A stretch of DNA of 64,000 nucleotides from an uncultured Bacteroidales bacterium (GTDB lineage Bacteria; Bacteroidota; Bacteroidia; Bacteroidales; Muribaculaceae): the NCBI GenBank assembly GCA_949285735.1, contig CASEAQ010000017.1:1-64000 (forward strand). The letters run 5' to 3'. The position numbers and the translations under genes were made by a program. Shown here in pieces: positions 55,650-63,732 of this stretch (positions are counted from its first letter, which is position 1; each line of letters begins with the position of its first letter). The notes below the pieces were generated by a model. It worked only from the letters and a program-made list of their open reading frames with translations. It did no database searches and was not told the origin of the DNA.

Positions 55650-56279
55650 ATGACCATGATGTCGAAAATATATCCACGCACGGGCGACAGGCAGACCGTG
55701 TATCTGAATGCCGTCGTGAAAGACCCGTCGATTGAGGTGGGCGACTATACCATCTATAATGATTTTGTGGCTGACCCGTTGCTTTTCGAGCGGAACAATG
55801 TGCTTTATCATTACCCCGTCAACCACGAGCGGCTGATAATAGGCAAGTTCTGCTCCATTGCCTGCGGGGCGAAATTCCTGTTCAACTGTGCCAACCATAC
55901 GCTTAAGTCATTGTCAACCTATACTTTCCCGCTCTTTTATGAGGAATGGGGATTGGAGAAATCGAATGTGGCTGCGGCTTGGGACAACAAAGGCGACATC
56001 GTGGTGGGCAACGACGTGTGGATAGGCTATGAAGCTGTGATTATGGCTGGCGTCCACATCGGCAACGGGGCAATCATTGCTGCCCGTGCCGTTGTCACGA
56101 AAGATGTGCCGCCCTACACCATAGTCGGCGGAGTTCCAGCCCGACCGATAAGGAAACGCTTCGATGAAGCCACGATACAGCAACTCGAATCCTTGCAGTG
56201 GTGGAACTGGACTTCACAGCAGCTGCGGCAACACCTGCCCGACATCATCAACGGCAATGTGGCAGGGCTATCGGTGTGA
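55650..56279 (+). CDS. CatB/Vat-type xenobiotic O-acetyltransferase
   Basis: The 209-residue left-handed beta-helix enzyme has the xenobiotic acetyltransferase features: an N-terminal [10 protein letters not shown] segment, the [25 protein letters not shown] split over the active site (His in ANH), a [13 protein letters not shown] repeat block and the [20 protein letters not shown] ending. The family includes Vat (streptogramin A) and CatB (chloramphenicol) enzymes. Whether this copy confers resistance cannot be told. ATG 55650, 55656 or 55659 could be used. Confidence 0.9.
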   Translation: MTMMSKIYPRTGDRQTVYLNAVVKDPSIEVGDYTIYNDFVADPLLFERNNVLYHYPVNHERLIIGKFCSIACGAKFLFNCANHTLKSLSTYTFPLFYEEWGLEKSNVAAAWDNKGDIVVGNDVWIGYEAVIMAGVHIGNGAIIAARAVVTKDVPPYTIVGGVPARPIRKRFDEATIQQLESLQWWNWTSQQLRQHLPDIINGNVAGLSV

Positions 56280-56302
56280 CACAAGGTGTAGTAGGGGTGG
56301 GA

Positions 56303-57040
56303 TTACCAGTTGGGGAGGAGTTCTGTCAGTTGGTGCATTCCTGCGGTGGCTGTGGCTTGGATTTGTGTGAACTGGCGGGTGTTGCACTCGGGTGGCAGCG
56401 TGAGCGGTTGAGGGTCGATGATGCATATCTTGCAGTCGTGCCGCGTCTTGGCTATGAGCTCGGCTGCCGGGTAAACGAGCATCGTTGAGCCTACGATTAC
56501 GAATATGTCGGCATTGCGTGTGGCTTTGACGGCTTGCTGCCACAGCCGCTTGTCGATGTTCTCGCCGAAGAATATCACGTAGGGGCGCACTTGCGAGCCA
56601 TCGGGAGCCTTGTCGCCGATGTGAATGTCGGGGTTGTCGCGGTCGATTTCCCAGCATAGGTGAGGGTTGGCTGTCGAACAATTCTTCAGAGCCTCGCCGT
56701 GCAGGTATATGACTTGTGACGAGCCGGCACGGGTGTGGAAGTCGTCGCCGTTTTGGGTGACGACAACTACGTCATATTCGTTTTCGAGCGCGGCTATGGC
56801 GCGATGGGCATCGTTGGGTGCGTGGTCGATGATTTGCCGTCTGATGGGGTTGAAAAAGTCGAGCACCGCTTGCCGCCGGCTGTTGCAATCGGCATGGCGG
56901 CCGCTGTTCCAAGCCCTGATTGAAGCGACCTTTTCGGGGTCGATTCTATCCCATATACCTTCCTTGCCCCGGAATGTCATCATGCCGCTTTCCTGGCTTA
57001 TACCGGCTCCCGTGAAAAATAGAATGCGCTTCTTCACCAT
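56303..57040 (-). CDS. Sir2-family NAD-dependent deacylase-like protein
   Basis: From ATG 57040 the protein has 245 residues. It shows GAGIS (11-15), FRGKEGIW, TQNGDDFHTRAG (about 95-106) and the catalytic His in YLHGE, so NAD binding and catalysis look intact. The zinc site is unusual: only two cysteines (NCSTANPHLC) are present and the second CxxC pair is missing, so the small domain must be stabilised otherwise. It starts 4 bp after the upstream small gene, in a leftward series. Confidence 0.88.
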   Translation of the reverse strand: MVKKRILFFTGAGISQESGMMTFRGKEGIWDRIDPEKVASIRAWNSGRHADCNSRRQAVLDFFNPIRRQIIDHAPNDAHRAIAALENEYDVVVVTQNGDDFHTRAGSSQVIYLHGEALKNCSTANPHLCWEIDRDNPDIHIGDKAPDGSQVRPYVIFFGENIDKRLWQQAVKATRNADIFVIVGSTMLVYPAAELIAKTRHDCKICIIDPQPLTLPPECNTRQFTQIQATATAGMHQLTELLPNW

Positions 57041-57044
57041 CTTG

Positions 57045-57422
57045 TCAATACATTGAGAATTTGTATTCGATGCCTTTTTCGTCCAAGAACTTGCGGAACT
57101 TGTCGAGGGCATTCCGCCCGTATGGCGCAAAACGCTCGGCGATGCGCTTGGCAAGCGTCGGGGCGTCGAGTGCCGAGAATTTTGATGCCAACTTGGGTAT
57201 TTGCTCCTTTTTCACGGTGATGTAGTATTCGAGATCGTCATCGCCGTAACGGTCGGAGAGGTCGTTGCCGCTGATGTTCATGCAGAGTGTGAACTTGGAG
57301 AAACGGTAGTATTCGGTTTCGATTATAACCGAAATCGAGTCGTTGCACGTGCGGTCGATATTGGGCCACTTGGCAACAGTTTCGTTGATGCGCTCGCGTG
57401 GAATGTGTTTTCTTTTCGACAT
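57045..57422 (-). CDS. small protein of unknown function
   Basis: From ATG 57422 the protein has 125 residues, acidic/basic mixed and probably cytosolic. I recognise no domain. It has a beta-rich middle (SISVIIETEYYRFSKFTLCMNI, read as two pieces) and a helical C-terminus (LAKRIAERFAPYG). It ends 4 bp before the Sir2-like gene, so the two are cotranscribed. An upstream inverted repeat (57450-57484) separates it from the next gene of the series. Confidence 0.65.
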   Translation of the reverse strand: MSKRKHIPRERINETVAKWPNIDRTCNDSISVIIETEYYRFSKFTLCMNISGNDLSDRYGDDDLEYYITVKKEQIPKLASKFSALDAPTLAKRIAERFAPYGRNALDKFRKFLDEKGIEYKFSMY

Positions 57423-57449
57423 GGTGATATTATTAAATTGGTGTAAATA

Positions 57450-57484
57450 CAGTTGCATATCAATGTGGAATCGATATGCAACTG
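57450..57484. promoter_or_regulatory. 12-bp inverted repeat between leftward genes
   Basis: CAGTTGCATATC (57450-57461) and its exact complement (57473-57484) enclose 11 bases. No T run follows on the minus strand, so a regulatory dyad or attenuator is as likely as a terminator. Confidence 0.45.
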
Positions 57485-57512
57485 AAATTGTTTTCAAACA
57501 AAAAAACGGTGA

Positions 57513-58004
57513 TTAATTGAATCCAGCCAACAGACAAATTTTTATGATGTTGGCATCTTGATTGTTATCGGTGGAGAAGCCCCACACGACTTGTACATCG
57601 TCGTTGAATTGGGCGATTAGCTCTCTCATGGGTTGCAGTTCTTCGATCTGGATGTTGGCATCGTTGCCGGCAGTCAGGTGAATGAGAATCTTCGTCAGGG
57701 TTGCGCCGTCGTGGGCAGCTTGCAGGCGGGCGGTTACGTCATTTAGCAACTGCTCGAATTCGTTGCGCGCACCAGCGACCTTCACGCCATCGAGTTCAGC
57801 CACGCCAGTGAGGGAGGTATATATGTCGTGGTAGTCGATGCTGACATATCCAGCTGGCTTGATTATGTCGTTTTCGATCATGTCGCATAACTCTTCCTTT
57901 GTGGATAGCTTGCCTGCATGGTTGTCGAGTATCTCTAAGATTTCGGAGTGAAGAGCGTCGTTTCCTTCGTCTTCAAGTTGGGATGGGTTGAGTGTCGTGT
58001 CCAT
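57513..58004 (-). CDS. stand-alone FtsZ C-terminal-like domain protein
   Basis: The 163-residue protein resembles the C-terminal subdomain of FtsZ: GYVSIDYHDIYTSL (compare the loop before helix H8 region of FtsZ), KILIHLTAGNDANIQIEEL (compare LxNITGGxDLxLxE), DVQVVWGFSTD and IKICLLAGF. The GTP-binding tubulin domain with its GGGTGS loop is absent. It could bind FtsZ or another partner, or be a small ring-forming protein. It lies 9 bp after the GH133-like gene and shares its direction. No membrane segment. Confidence 0.7.
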   Translation of the reverse strand: MDTTLNPSQLEDEGNDALHSEILEILDNHAGKLSTKEELCDMIENDIIKPAGYVSIDYHDIYTSLTGVAELDGVKVAGARNEFEQLLNDVTARLQAAHDGATLTKILIHLTAGNDANIQIEELQPMRELIAQFNDDVQVVWGFSTDNNQDANIIKICLLAGFN

Positions 58005-58013
58005 AGTTGTTGA

Positions 58014-60155
58014 TTATTGTTGGTAATGTTGTTTCAAGCAGGGGAAATCGATTGTAGTGTCGGGTTGGCAGAAGTCAACACCGTCGAAAATCGGGTTGTT
58101 GGCTGTTGGTTGTCCGTCGGGCAAGATTATGTCGAGGCGGGCATCAACGCCTTGCAGCCTGATGTCGAACTTGCCGTTGTCGTAGCGGTAAATCAACTTG
58201 CCGTTGCCTATTTTGACCGATGTTTCGAGGCTGGTGATTGCTGCCGGCAAGCAGGGCTTTACTGTCACGACACCGTTCATCAAGTCGGGCTTGATGCCGA
58301 GGAAACATTGGTACCACACGCGCAACTGCTCCGAGTTGCTCCATGCTTGCAGGAATGTGCCAGAGCGTCCTGCCCACTTTTTCCCTTGGCGTGGGTGGGC
58401 ATCGGCATTTTCGCTGAGGCTGCCCACAGCCCCTTCGTGCAATGCTTGGCGGTTCATGTTGCAGAATAGTTTCCAAGCCGTTTCCACTTGCCCGTATTCA
58501 ATCATGCGCTGCATGGCAATGCCGTTGTTCCACAGCCATACCGTGCCGTTGTGGTAGGCATCGTCCTTGTGGTAGTGCGACCAGTTTTCGTGCTGTGGGT
58601 GGAATTGCGGGTCGTGTTGTTCGAGCGAAGCCACCCCCCAAGGATATACGAGGCTATCCCACACGTGGCGAGTAACCCGTTGCTTGAACTCGTCGTCCTT
58701 TATCAGCTCGAAGCAGAATAGCTGGTTGGGGCGGTATTGCAGGTCGGGCGTGCCGTCGGCATTCAGGTGGTCATAGATGAGGGTATTTTCCTTGTCACAG
58801 TAGTCGTGCTCGAAGTTCATTGCAAGCGTGTCGGCAACGGTTTTCCACTTGCTGGCGTGTGCCTCGTCGTCCATCAGTGTAGCCATGTTGGCTCCAGCCA
58901 ACAATTGGCGATACCACAGATATTGTATGTCGTTGGCACGGTTGCCGCGTGGCGAGCCGGGAATGCCGTTGCGCTTCACGTCCATCCACGTGTCGGCATC
59001 GGCGTGGAGCAGGTAGCCCTTCTCGTCGATGTGCTTGGCTATGCACTGGTCGATGCTGCGCACGATGGCAGGATACACGTCTTTGAGGAATTGCTCGTCG
59101 CCGGTGTATTGCAGCAGTTCCTCGGCTTCGATGACGTAGCGCGGAGTGCCGTCGGTAGTGTTGTAGATGATGCTGTCGGGCGTAGCAAGGTTGGGAATGC
59201 GTCCGTAGGTGGGCGACTCGGGGTCGCAGTCTTGCAGCCGGGCGAAGTCTTTCAGAATCTCTTCGGTGCAGTCGAATTGCCCGGTGACGAGCGTTGCACC
59301 TGGCATGGCAATGAACATGTCGCGCCCCCAGTAGGAGTTGAACCAAGGCAGCCCGGCATATATGCCGCGCCCCTGCTGGCGCGTGATGAGCTGGTCCATG
59401 GTGAGCGTAATCCAAGCCAGCGACTGGTCGAGTTCGGGCAGGTTGCTGTGCAGCGGCACGTTGTCGCCGAGCAGCGAGTTCATGCGCTCCTTGCGCTGGG
59501 CAAGCAATTTGTCGCCTTGCTGGCGGAACATGGCGATGAGCGAGTCGCAATGGGTTTCGGTGCCGTAGGCAATCAGGAAGCCTTGCGACGAGGCTGGGGC
59601 GGAAAGCCACTTGCCGTCGAACGAAGTGCCTTGCGGCTGCCGTGGCACGATTTTTATGATGTTGCTGTCTGCCTCGACTGGCGTGTAGCACAGGGCATCG
59701 CCGCTCGGAGTGGCATTCTTGAGCAGCTTTTCGTCGAGGCTGATGGCGATGCTGTCGCCCGTGACGTTGGTGACGGAAATGCTGAGTATCTCCTTGTCGT
59801 CAACCATCTGCAGTTGCTCGGTGGCGTTTGCCCATCGTCGAGTGAGGCAGTCGGGGGCGACTGTGACTTCGTCGGCTTGTGGGCGCGACAGGGGAGTGCC
59901 GTCAACCGCCAGTGTGTAGTCGGAAAAGATGCGGCGCATCGAAATGTTCCAGCCGGCAAACCAGTCGTCGAAGTTGTCCTGGTGTGTGCGACCATACCAG
60001 TAGCCCGATTTCTTGTCGGTGTAGGAATACTCGCGGTTTTCTTGCCGGCTGACGGGTATCGACAATTCGTCAACGGTCAGCGACTTGATTTCATCGGCGT
60101 GCTGCGTGGTGCAACAAGCCAGCAACAACGGTAACATAAGTGTCAGGTGTTTCAT
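58014..60155 (-). CDS. GH133/GDE_C-like glycosidase lipoprotein
   Basis: From ATG 60155 the protein has 713 residues with a lipoprotein signal (LMLPLLLACC). The body has a beta-sandwich (about 30-240) and an (alpha/alpha)6 barrel with GLPWFNSYWGRDMFIAMPG, DADTWMDVKRNGIPGSPRG and YHNGTVWLWNNGIAMQ, as in amylo-alpha-1,6-glucosidase/glycogen debranching C-domains. Being lipid-anchored, it probably acts on imported alpha-glucans rather than internal glycogen. Start codons at 60191 and 60179 are possible in frame; the first precedes the predicted transcription start (about 60183). Confidence 0.85.
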   Translation of the reverse strand: MKHLTLMLPLLLACCTTQHADEIKSLTVDELSIPVSRQENREYSYTDKKSGYWYGRTHQDNFDDWFAGWNISMRRIFSDYTLAVDGTPLSRPQADEVTVAPDCLTRRWANATEQLQMVDDKEILSISVTNVTGDSIAISLDEKLLKNATPSGDALCYTPVEADSNIIKIVPRQPQGTSFDGKWLSAPASSQGFLIAYGTETHCDSLIAMFRQQGDKLLAQRKERMNSLLGDNVPLHSNLPELDQSLAWITLTMDQLITRQQGRGIYAGLPWFNSYWGRDMFIAMPGATLVTGQFDCTEEILKDFARLQDCDPESPTYGRIPNLATPDSIIYNTTDGTPRYVIEAEELLQYTGDEQFLKDVYPAIVRSIDQCIAKHIDEKGYLLHADADTWMDVKRNGIPGSPRGNRANDIQYLWYRQLLAGANMATLMDDEAHASKWKTVADTLAMNFEHDYCDKENTLIYDHLNADGTPDLQYRPNQLFCFELIKDDEFKQRVTRHVWDSLVYPWGVASLEQHDPQFHPQHENWSHYHKDDAYHNGTVWLWNNGIAMQRMIEYGQVETAWKLFCNMNRQALHEGAVGSLSENADAHPRQGKKWAGRSGTFLQAWSNSEQLRVWYQCFLGIKPDLMNGVVTVKPCLPAAITSLETSVKIGNGKLIYRYDNGKFDIRLQGVDARLDIILPDGQPTANNPIFDGVDFCQPDTTIDFPCLKQHYQQ

Positions 60156-60188
60156 GTTGTGTAAAGTTGAGTTATTCATGTTATGGTT

Positions 60189-60196
60189 CAAAGATA
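60189..60196 (-). promoter_or_regulatory. -7 promoter box of the GH133-like series
   Basis: Minus strand TATCTTTG, a perfect TAnnTTTG. A TTTG box (60220-60223) lies 23 bp behind it, slightly further than usual. Confidence 0.5.
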
Positions 60197-60389
60197 GTGC
60201 AAATCGGGCGTAGAAAAAACAAATCGGTTCGTTTTTTCTGCCGGGATTTTGCTTGTCTTTTATTGGAGAATTGTTATGGAATTAAGCAATCGAAAATGGG
60301 GTGGTTGTGTGCGCTGCAATGCGTGTCGCTAAGGTGGTGGCTGCCCGAGGGCTTTTTATGCGGCAAGTGGCACGCGTTGGGAGCGCGTG

Positions 60390-60569
60390 TTACCAAAATT
60401 TGTTTTGCGACTTGTTGTATTGGAAACCTGCACTTGCGAGGCGGTCTTCGAGCCAGTGGCGGTCGATTTGCATGTCGTTGCACATTTCGTCGAGCGAGCT
60501 GTATTGGTCGCGCAATTTCATGTTGACGAAGCTCAACAGCATCATCACGTCGTTAGGTAATTCGGTCAT
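60390..60569 (-). CDS. DUF4250 small protein
   Basis: From ATG 60569 the protein has 59 residues and matches DUF4250: LPNDVMMLLSFVNMKLRDQY, SLDEMCNDM, a helix, then FQYNKSQNKFW. Function unknown. The strong promoter at 60597-60628 fixes the start; longer in-frame readings would begin upstream of it. It is a single-gene unit. Confidence 0.85.
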   Translation of the reverse strand: MTELPNDVMMLLSFVNMKLRDQYSSLDEMCNDMQIDRHWLEDRLASAGFQYNKSQNKFW

Positions 60570-60596
60570 AGTTACATGTTTTTTGAAATTCTGCCG

Positions 60597-60628
60597 CAAA
60601 AGTATCATTTTCTCCACATATTTCCAAA
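60597..60628 (-). promoter_or_regulatory. promoter of the DUF4250 gene
   Basis: Minus strand: TTTG (60625-60628), 20 bp, TACTTTTG (60597-60604); a perfect match. Transcription should start near 60591, about 22 bp before the ATG. Confidence 0.8.
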
Positions 60629-60677
60629 ACAAATGTTGCCTTGCTCAATGTGGTGATTCCATTTAAAATAAGGCAAA

Positions 60678-60984
60678 GGGCGGCGGAGCCGTCCAACTAT
60701 GTCTTAACCGCAGGTGGAGCGCAAGCGTAACCTGCGGAGGCGCACTCCTCTTCTCCCACATTTAGCGCCTCGGAGGGGCGCAACGTGCCGCTTTGGCAGT
60801 GCTTATTCTTGCAAATTGCCAAACATGATGATATGTGTGTTCCCTTTCATAAAAAAATGACGATGGAGCTCCGTTGGACCTCTTCGAGGCCCCGGGGCTG
60901 GGTGAGTGGTGTCCGACGGTTCCTTGCCCACTGCGATGGGCTGCGTCACCGTCGGTTACGGCAAGTTGGACGGCTTCGCCGCCC
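60678..60984. repeat. intergenic element with inverted copies of a GC-rich repeat
   Basis: AGTTGGACGG-CTTCGCCGCCC at 60964-60984 matches 28651-28671, and an inverted copy with one mismatch lies at 60678-60698. Between them are a perfect 8-bp hairpin (CCGCAGGT with ACCTGCGG, near 60709-60738), and AACGTGCCGCTTTGG (near 60783), also seen near 47.1 kb. No coding frame. This fills most of the gap between the DUF4250 and endonuclease genes. Confidence 0.55.
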
Positions 60985-61063
60985 CGTATTCTGTATCGCA
61001 CCGTCGTCACACTTTAAATGAAAGAGCCGTTATTCTTGCTCGCGTTCGTGAAAATTCGGGGCT

Positions 61064-61093
61064 TTGCCGTTAGCTGTCTTTGTTGTATTTTTG
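61064..61093 (+). promoter_or_regulatory. promoter of the endonuclease gene
   Basis: TTTG (61064-61067), 18 bp, TATTTTTG (61086-61093). It predicts transcription from about 61099, which supports ATG 61118 over an earlier in-frame codon at 61064. Confidence 0.6.
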
Positions 61094-61117
61094 TCCTTGG
61101 TAAAGGCTAAAAATATT

Positions 61118-62002
61118 ATGGCAAGCAAACGTAAGAATGTAAGGCGCGGCAAGTCGGGAACTGGTGGACTTGCTGCACGGGCTGCAAAGGTGAAACGCCG
61201 GTTTATCGAATTGTTGTGGGCGGCATTGGTGGCACTGGTGCTCTTCTTTGTCGGCAGATATGTGGTTGTCGATGTTTACAGTTCGGAGAAGGCACGGCGC
61301 GAGAGCATCGAGATTGCGAAGCTCGAAGAGGTGAAATTTCCTGCCGGGGTTGATAATATGAAAGTTGTGTATAAGGGTTTTACGGTATATTTCAACAGCC
61401 GTCACCACGTGCCCAATTGCGTGATTTATGAGTTGACCGGGAAGGAGACTGAGGGCAAAACGCCTCGATACAAGAATTTCTTGACCGACGAGCAGGTGGC
61501 TGGCTGTGCCAATCCGTGGGATTATACCCACTCGGGCTACACGCGCGGGCACATGGCTCCGGCTGCCGACATGAAGTGGGATCGCGAGGTGATGAAGGAA
61601 TCGTTCTACATGACCAACATTTGCCCGCAAAAGGCGGCTTTGAACTCGGGCGGCTGGAACAAGCTCGAAGACAAAGTGCGTGACTGGGCGCGCAGGGATA
61701 GCGCAATAATTGTGGCAACTGGACCCATACTTTCGCAGGGCATGAAGACGATTGGAGATACACGTGTGGCTGTGCCGGAGCGGTTCTACAAGGTGGTGCT
61801 TGCCACGTATGCCTCGCCGATGCGCGCCATAGCATTCATATACCCCAATGGGTCGAGTAAAGGCTCGATAAGCAAATATGCGGTGTCGGTTGACGAAGTG
61901 GAGCGGCTGACCGGGATAGATTTCTTCTCGGCACTCGACGACGATGAAGAAACCGAAGTGGAATCGCGATTCAACATATTGCAGTGGGAAACATCTAAGT
62001 AG
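61118..62002 (+). CDS. membrane-anchored DNA/RNA non-specific endonuclease
   Basis: The 294-residue protein has a basic N-terminus, one helix (about 29-51) and a NUC1/beta-beta-alpha-metal nuclease domain with YTRGHMAPAADM (His145, a TRGH form of DRGH), and the Asn/Glu metal region NICPQKAALNSGGWNKLED. The basic N-terminus before the helix predicts a periplasmic nuclease. Likely roles are nutrient scavenging or defence against incoming DNA. It ends at its own strong terminator. Confidence 0.92.
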   Translation: MASKRKNVRRGKSGTGGLAARAAKVKRRFIELLWAALVALVLFFVGRYVVVDVYSSEKARRESIEIAKLEEVKFPAGVDNMKVVYKGFTVYFNSRHHVPNCVIYELTGKETEGKTPRYKNFLTDEQVAGCANPWDYTHSGYTRGHMAPAADMKWDREVMKESFYMTNICPQKAALNSGGWNKLEDKVRDWARRDSAIIVATGPILSQGMKTIGDTRVAVPERFYKVVLATYASPMRAIAFIYPNGSSKGSISKYAVSVDEVERLTGIDFFSALDDDEETEVESRFNILQWETSK

Positions 62003-62042
62003 CAGCGCAGCAACACATTGCCTGCAAGCAATGCAACTAAGC

Positions 62043-62088
62043 CGTCTTGCCACAGAGAGCCGAGTAATCCCCGTGGCAAGACGCTTTT
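62043..62088 (+). terminator. terminator of the endonuclease gene
   Basis: Perfect 11-bp stem (CGTCTTGCCAC, 62043-62053, with GTGGCAAGACG, 62073-62083) followed by CTTTT. Confidence 0.8.
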
Positions 62089-62244
62089 AATGTGGAATAA
62101 AAATTAATTTGAATTTAACCTTAATCAAGAAGAAAATTATTCAAAGGCAAGAGTTTGTCATATAAATTGACTACTTTTGCGATTGGATCGAGGCAACTCT
62201 TTCCAAGACATACGAAAAAAGAAGAAGCGTTATGCTTATCTTGT

Positions 62245-62360
62245 ACTTGAAAACGTAGGAAATTTTCAAATCAGATGCAAGGATAGCATAGTGGTTCTCA
62301 CGCTATAGCGTGGGCTGCTATTGTTACATCTGCATCTATGGTTTCCTACGACCTTCAAGT
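62245..62360 (+). ncRNA. strongly folded structured RNA-like element
   Basis: Nested complementary segments are: 62245-62251 with 62354-62360, 62254-62262 (CGTAGGAAA) with 62342-62350, 62273-62279 (AGATGCA) with 62331-62337, 62283-62288 with 62316-62321, and a central 14-bp palindrome (CACGCTATAGCGTG, 62299-62312). All are exact. The element lies 63 bp before an AT-rich secreted-protein gene. It could be a small RNA, a leader or a non-coding mobile unit. No coding frame of note. Confidence 0.5.
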
Positions 62361-62423
62361 AAGAGTGTGACATACGGTTCACGCTTATTTCATATAGCAT
62401 AATAATCATAAACAGTAATATAT

Positions 62424-63461
62424 ATGAGAAATTTACTAATAGCATTTATTGCTTTTTGGGGAAGTTGCACATATTCTAATGCTCAGATTAGTATTAGAAC
62501 AGATGTTAATATTAAACAAGCGCAACAAGTTGAAAAATATGATAGCTTATCGAACTTTGATTTGAATTATGACATAATAGCAAATGAATATCAAACAGAG
62601 GAAACAGCTTTAACTAACATCAATGGACAATTCAAACAATTCATAGGACAAAGTATTTATATTTTACCTTTTACCCAAAAGCAACTTAACTTTCATAAAA
62701 AATGGGGAAGTAGCGATACAAAGAATGACAGACTTAGAGGGAAGTACTATACCATTGATGGATTTGAATTTAAATTAGAGGAAAGTTACACAGGTATGTA
62801 CAAACTAGATAAAGTTATATTTAAACTGAGAAATGAAGATGGGAAGAAAAGTAAGTGGGAAGTGGCATATTATTCATTAGATGATGCTTTACTTGTTGGA
62901 TATTACGAGAAACTTAAACAAAAATATGTAGGAAAGTCATTTATATACACGGGAAGAGCAAAAGGGAAAGGCTGCCAATTTATTACAGAGCCATCACTCG
63001 ATCATTCTGCTATTGACACAAAAACAAAGCAAATAATTGATCTACGAGACGAGAGCGAATGGCTATGTACTGAAATACAGCTTGTAGATGATGAAGTAAC
63101 AATGCAATTGTATGCTATTCTTACAAATTCTGATGGAAATGAAATAAAAGCACGCATAGAAAATAGATTTTTGACTAAAGTAGAAACAAATGCTGCTTTT
63201 TTCTCTTGTTTTATGGATAAGAATGAATTTGAAAAATGGAAAGACTCTATAGTTGAAAAATATGGTTTAGAATATGCGTTACTTATTATAAAGAAGAAAG
63301 TAAAAATAGGAATGACTGATAAAATGTGCATAGAAGCATGGGGTGAACCAGATTCTAAGAACAGAACTGTACTAAACGGGAAAGAGACTGAACAATGGGT
63401 ATATAAAACTAACGCCTACCTATATTTTGATGATGGAATCTTAACTGCTATTCAGAATTAA
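62424..63461 (+). CDS. secreted protein of unknown function
   Basis: The 345-residue protein has a signal peptide (about 1-21, CTYSNAQ) and a mixed beta-rich body that I do not recognise. The last 55 residues (KVKIGMTDKMCIEAWGEPDSK, split here, then WVYKTNAYLYFDDGILTAIQ) resemble SmpA/OmlA-type modules, where a GMT..EV..lWGxP motif is followed by aromatic strands. The gene is markedly more AT-rich than its left neighbours, suggesting recent acquisition. Confidence 0.7.
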   Translation: MRNLLIAFIAFWGSCTYSNAQISIRTDVNIKQAQQVEKYDSLSNFDLNYDIIANEYQTEETALTNINGQFKQFIGQSIYILPFTQKQLNFHKKWGSSDTKNDRLRGKYYTIDGFEFKLEESYTGMYKLDKVIFKLRNEDGKKSKWEVAYYSLDDALLVGYYEKLKQKYVGKSFIYTGRAKGKGCQFITEPSLDHSAIDTKTKQIIDLRDESEWLCTEIQLVDDEVTMQLYAILTNSDGNEIKARIENRFLTKVETNAAFFSCFMDKNEFEKWKDSIVEKYGLEYALLIIKKKVKIGMTDKMCIEAWGEPDSKNRTVLNGKETEQWVYKTNAYLYFDDGILTAIQN

Positions 63462-63479
63462 ATCGATACCATATTGTCA

Positions 63480-63630
63480 CCCCTTAGAAACATTTTTTCT
63501 ATTGTTATTCGTTTTTTTAATCATAAAATCTGCAAGTTTCTTAACCTAAAGATAAGAAAACTTGCAGATTTATCGAAGACTTTCATTGATTAAAATTCTG
63601 AATAACAATAGAAAAAATGTTTCTAAGGGG
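63480..63630. repeat. 151-bp hairpin element with perfect 31-bp inverted ends
   Basis: The 31 bases at 63480-63510 recur exactly inverted at 63600-63630. Inside, AAATCTGCAAGTTT...CTTA pairs with TAAG...AAACTTGCAGATTT, and TTTTAATCA with TGATTAAAA. Nearly the whole unit folds on itself. It may be a MITE or a large bidirectional terminator. Confidence 0.75.
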
Positions 63631-63732
63631 GGATTACTTAATATGACTGACAAATTGACAATAAAAGCCGTATTGCACTCAAAATGGCATGGCATTTGTG
63701 TTTCTTTATAAGAGTTTACCTAATTTTATAAT

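Noticed and set aside
58737-60134. 465-codon rightward open frame inside the GH133-like gene
   Set aside because: Opposite to a gene with clear glycosidase motifs; composition typical of a shadow frame.
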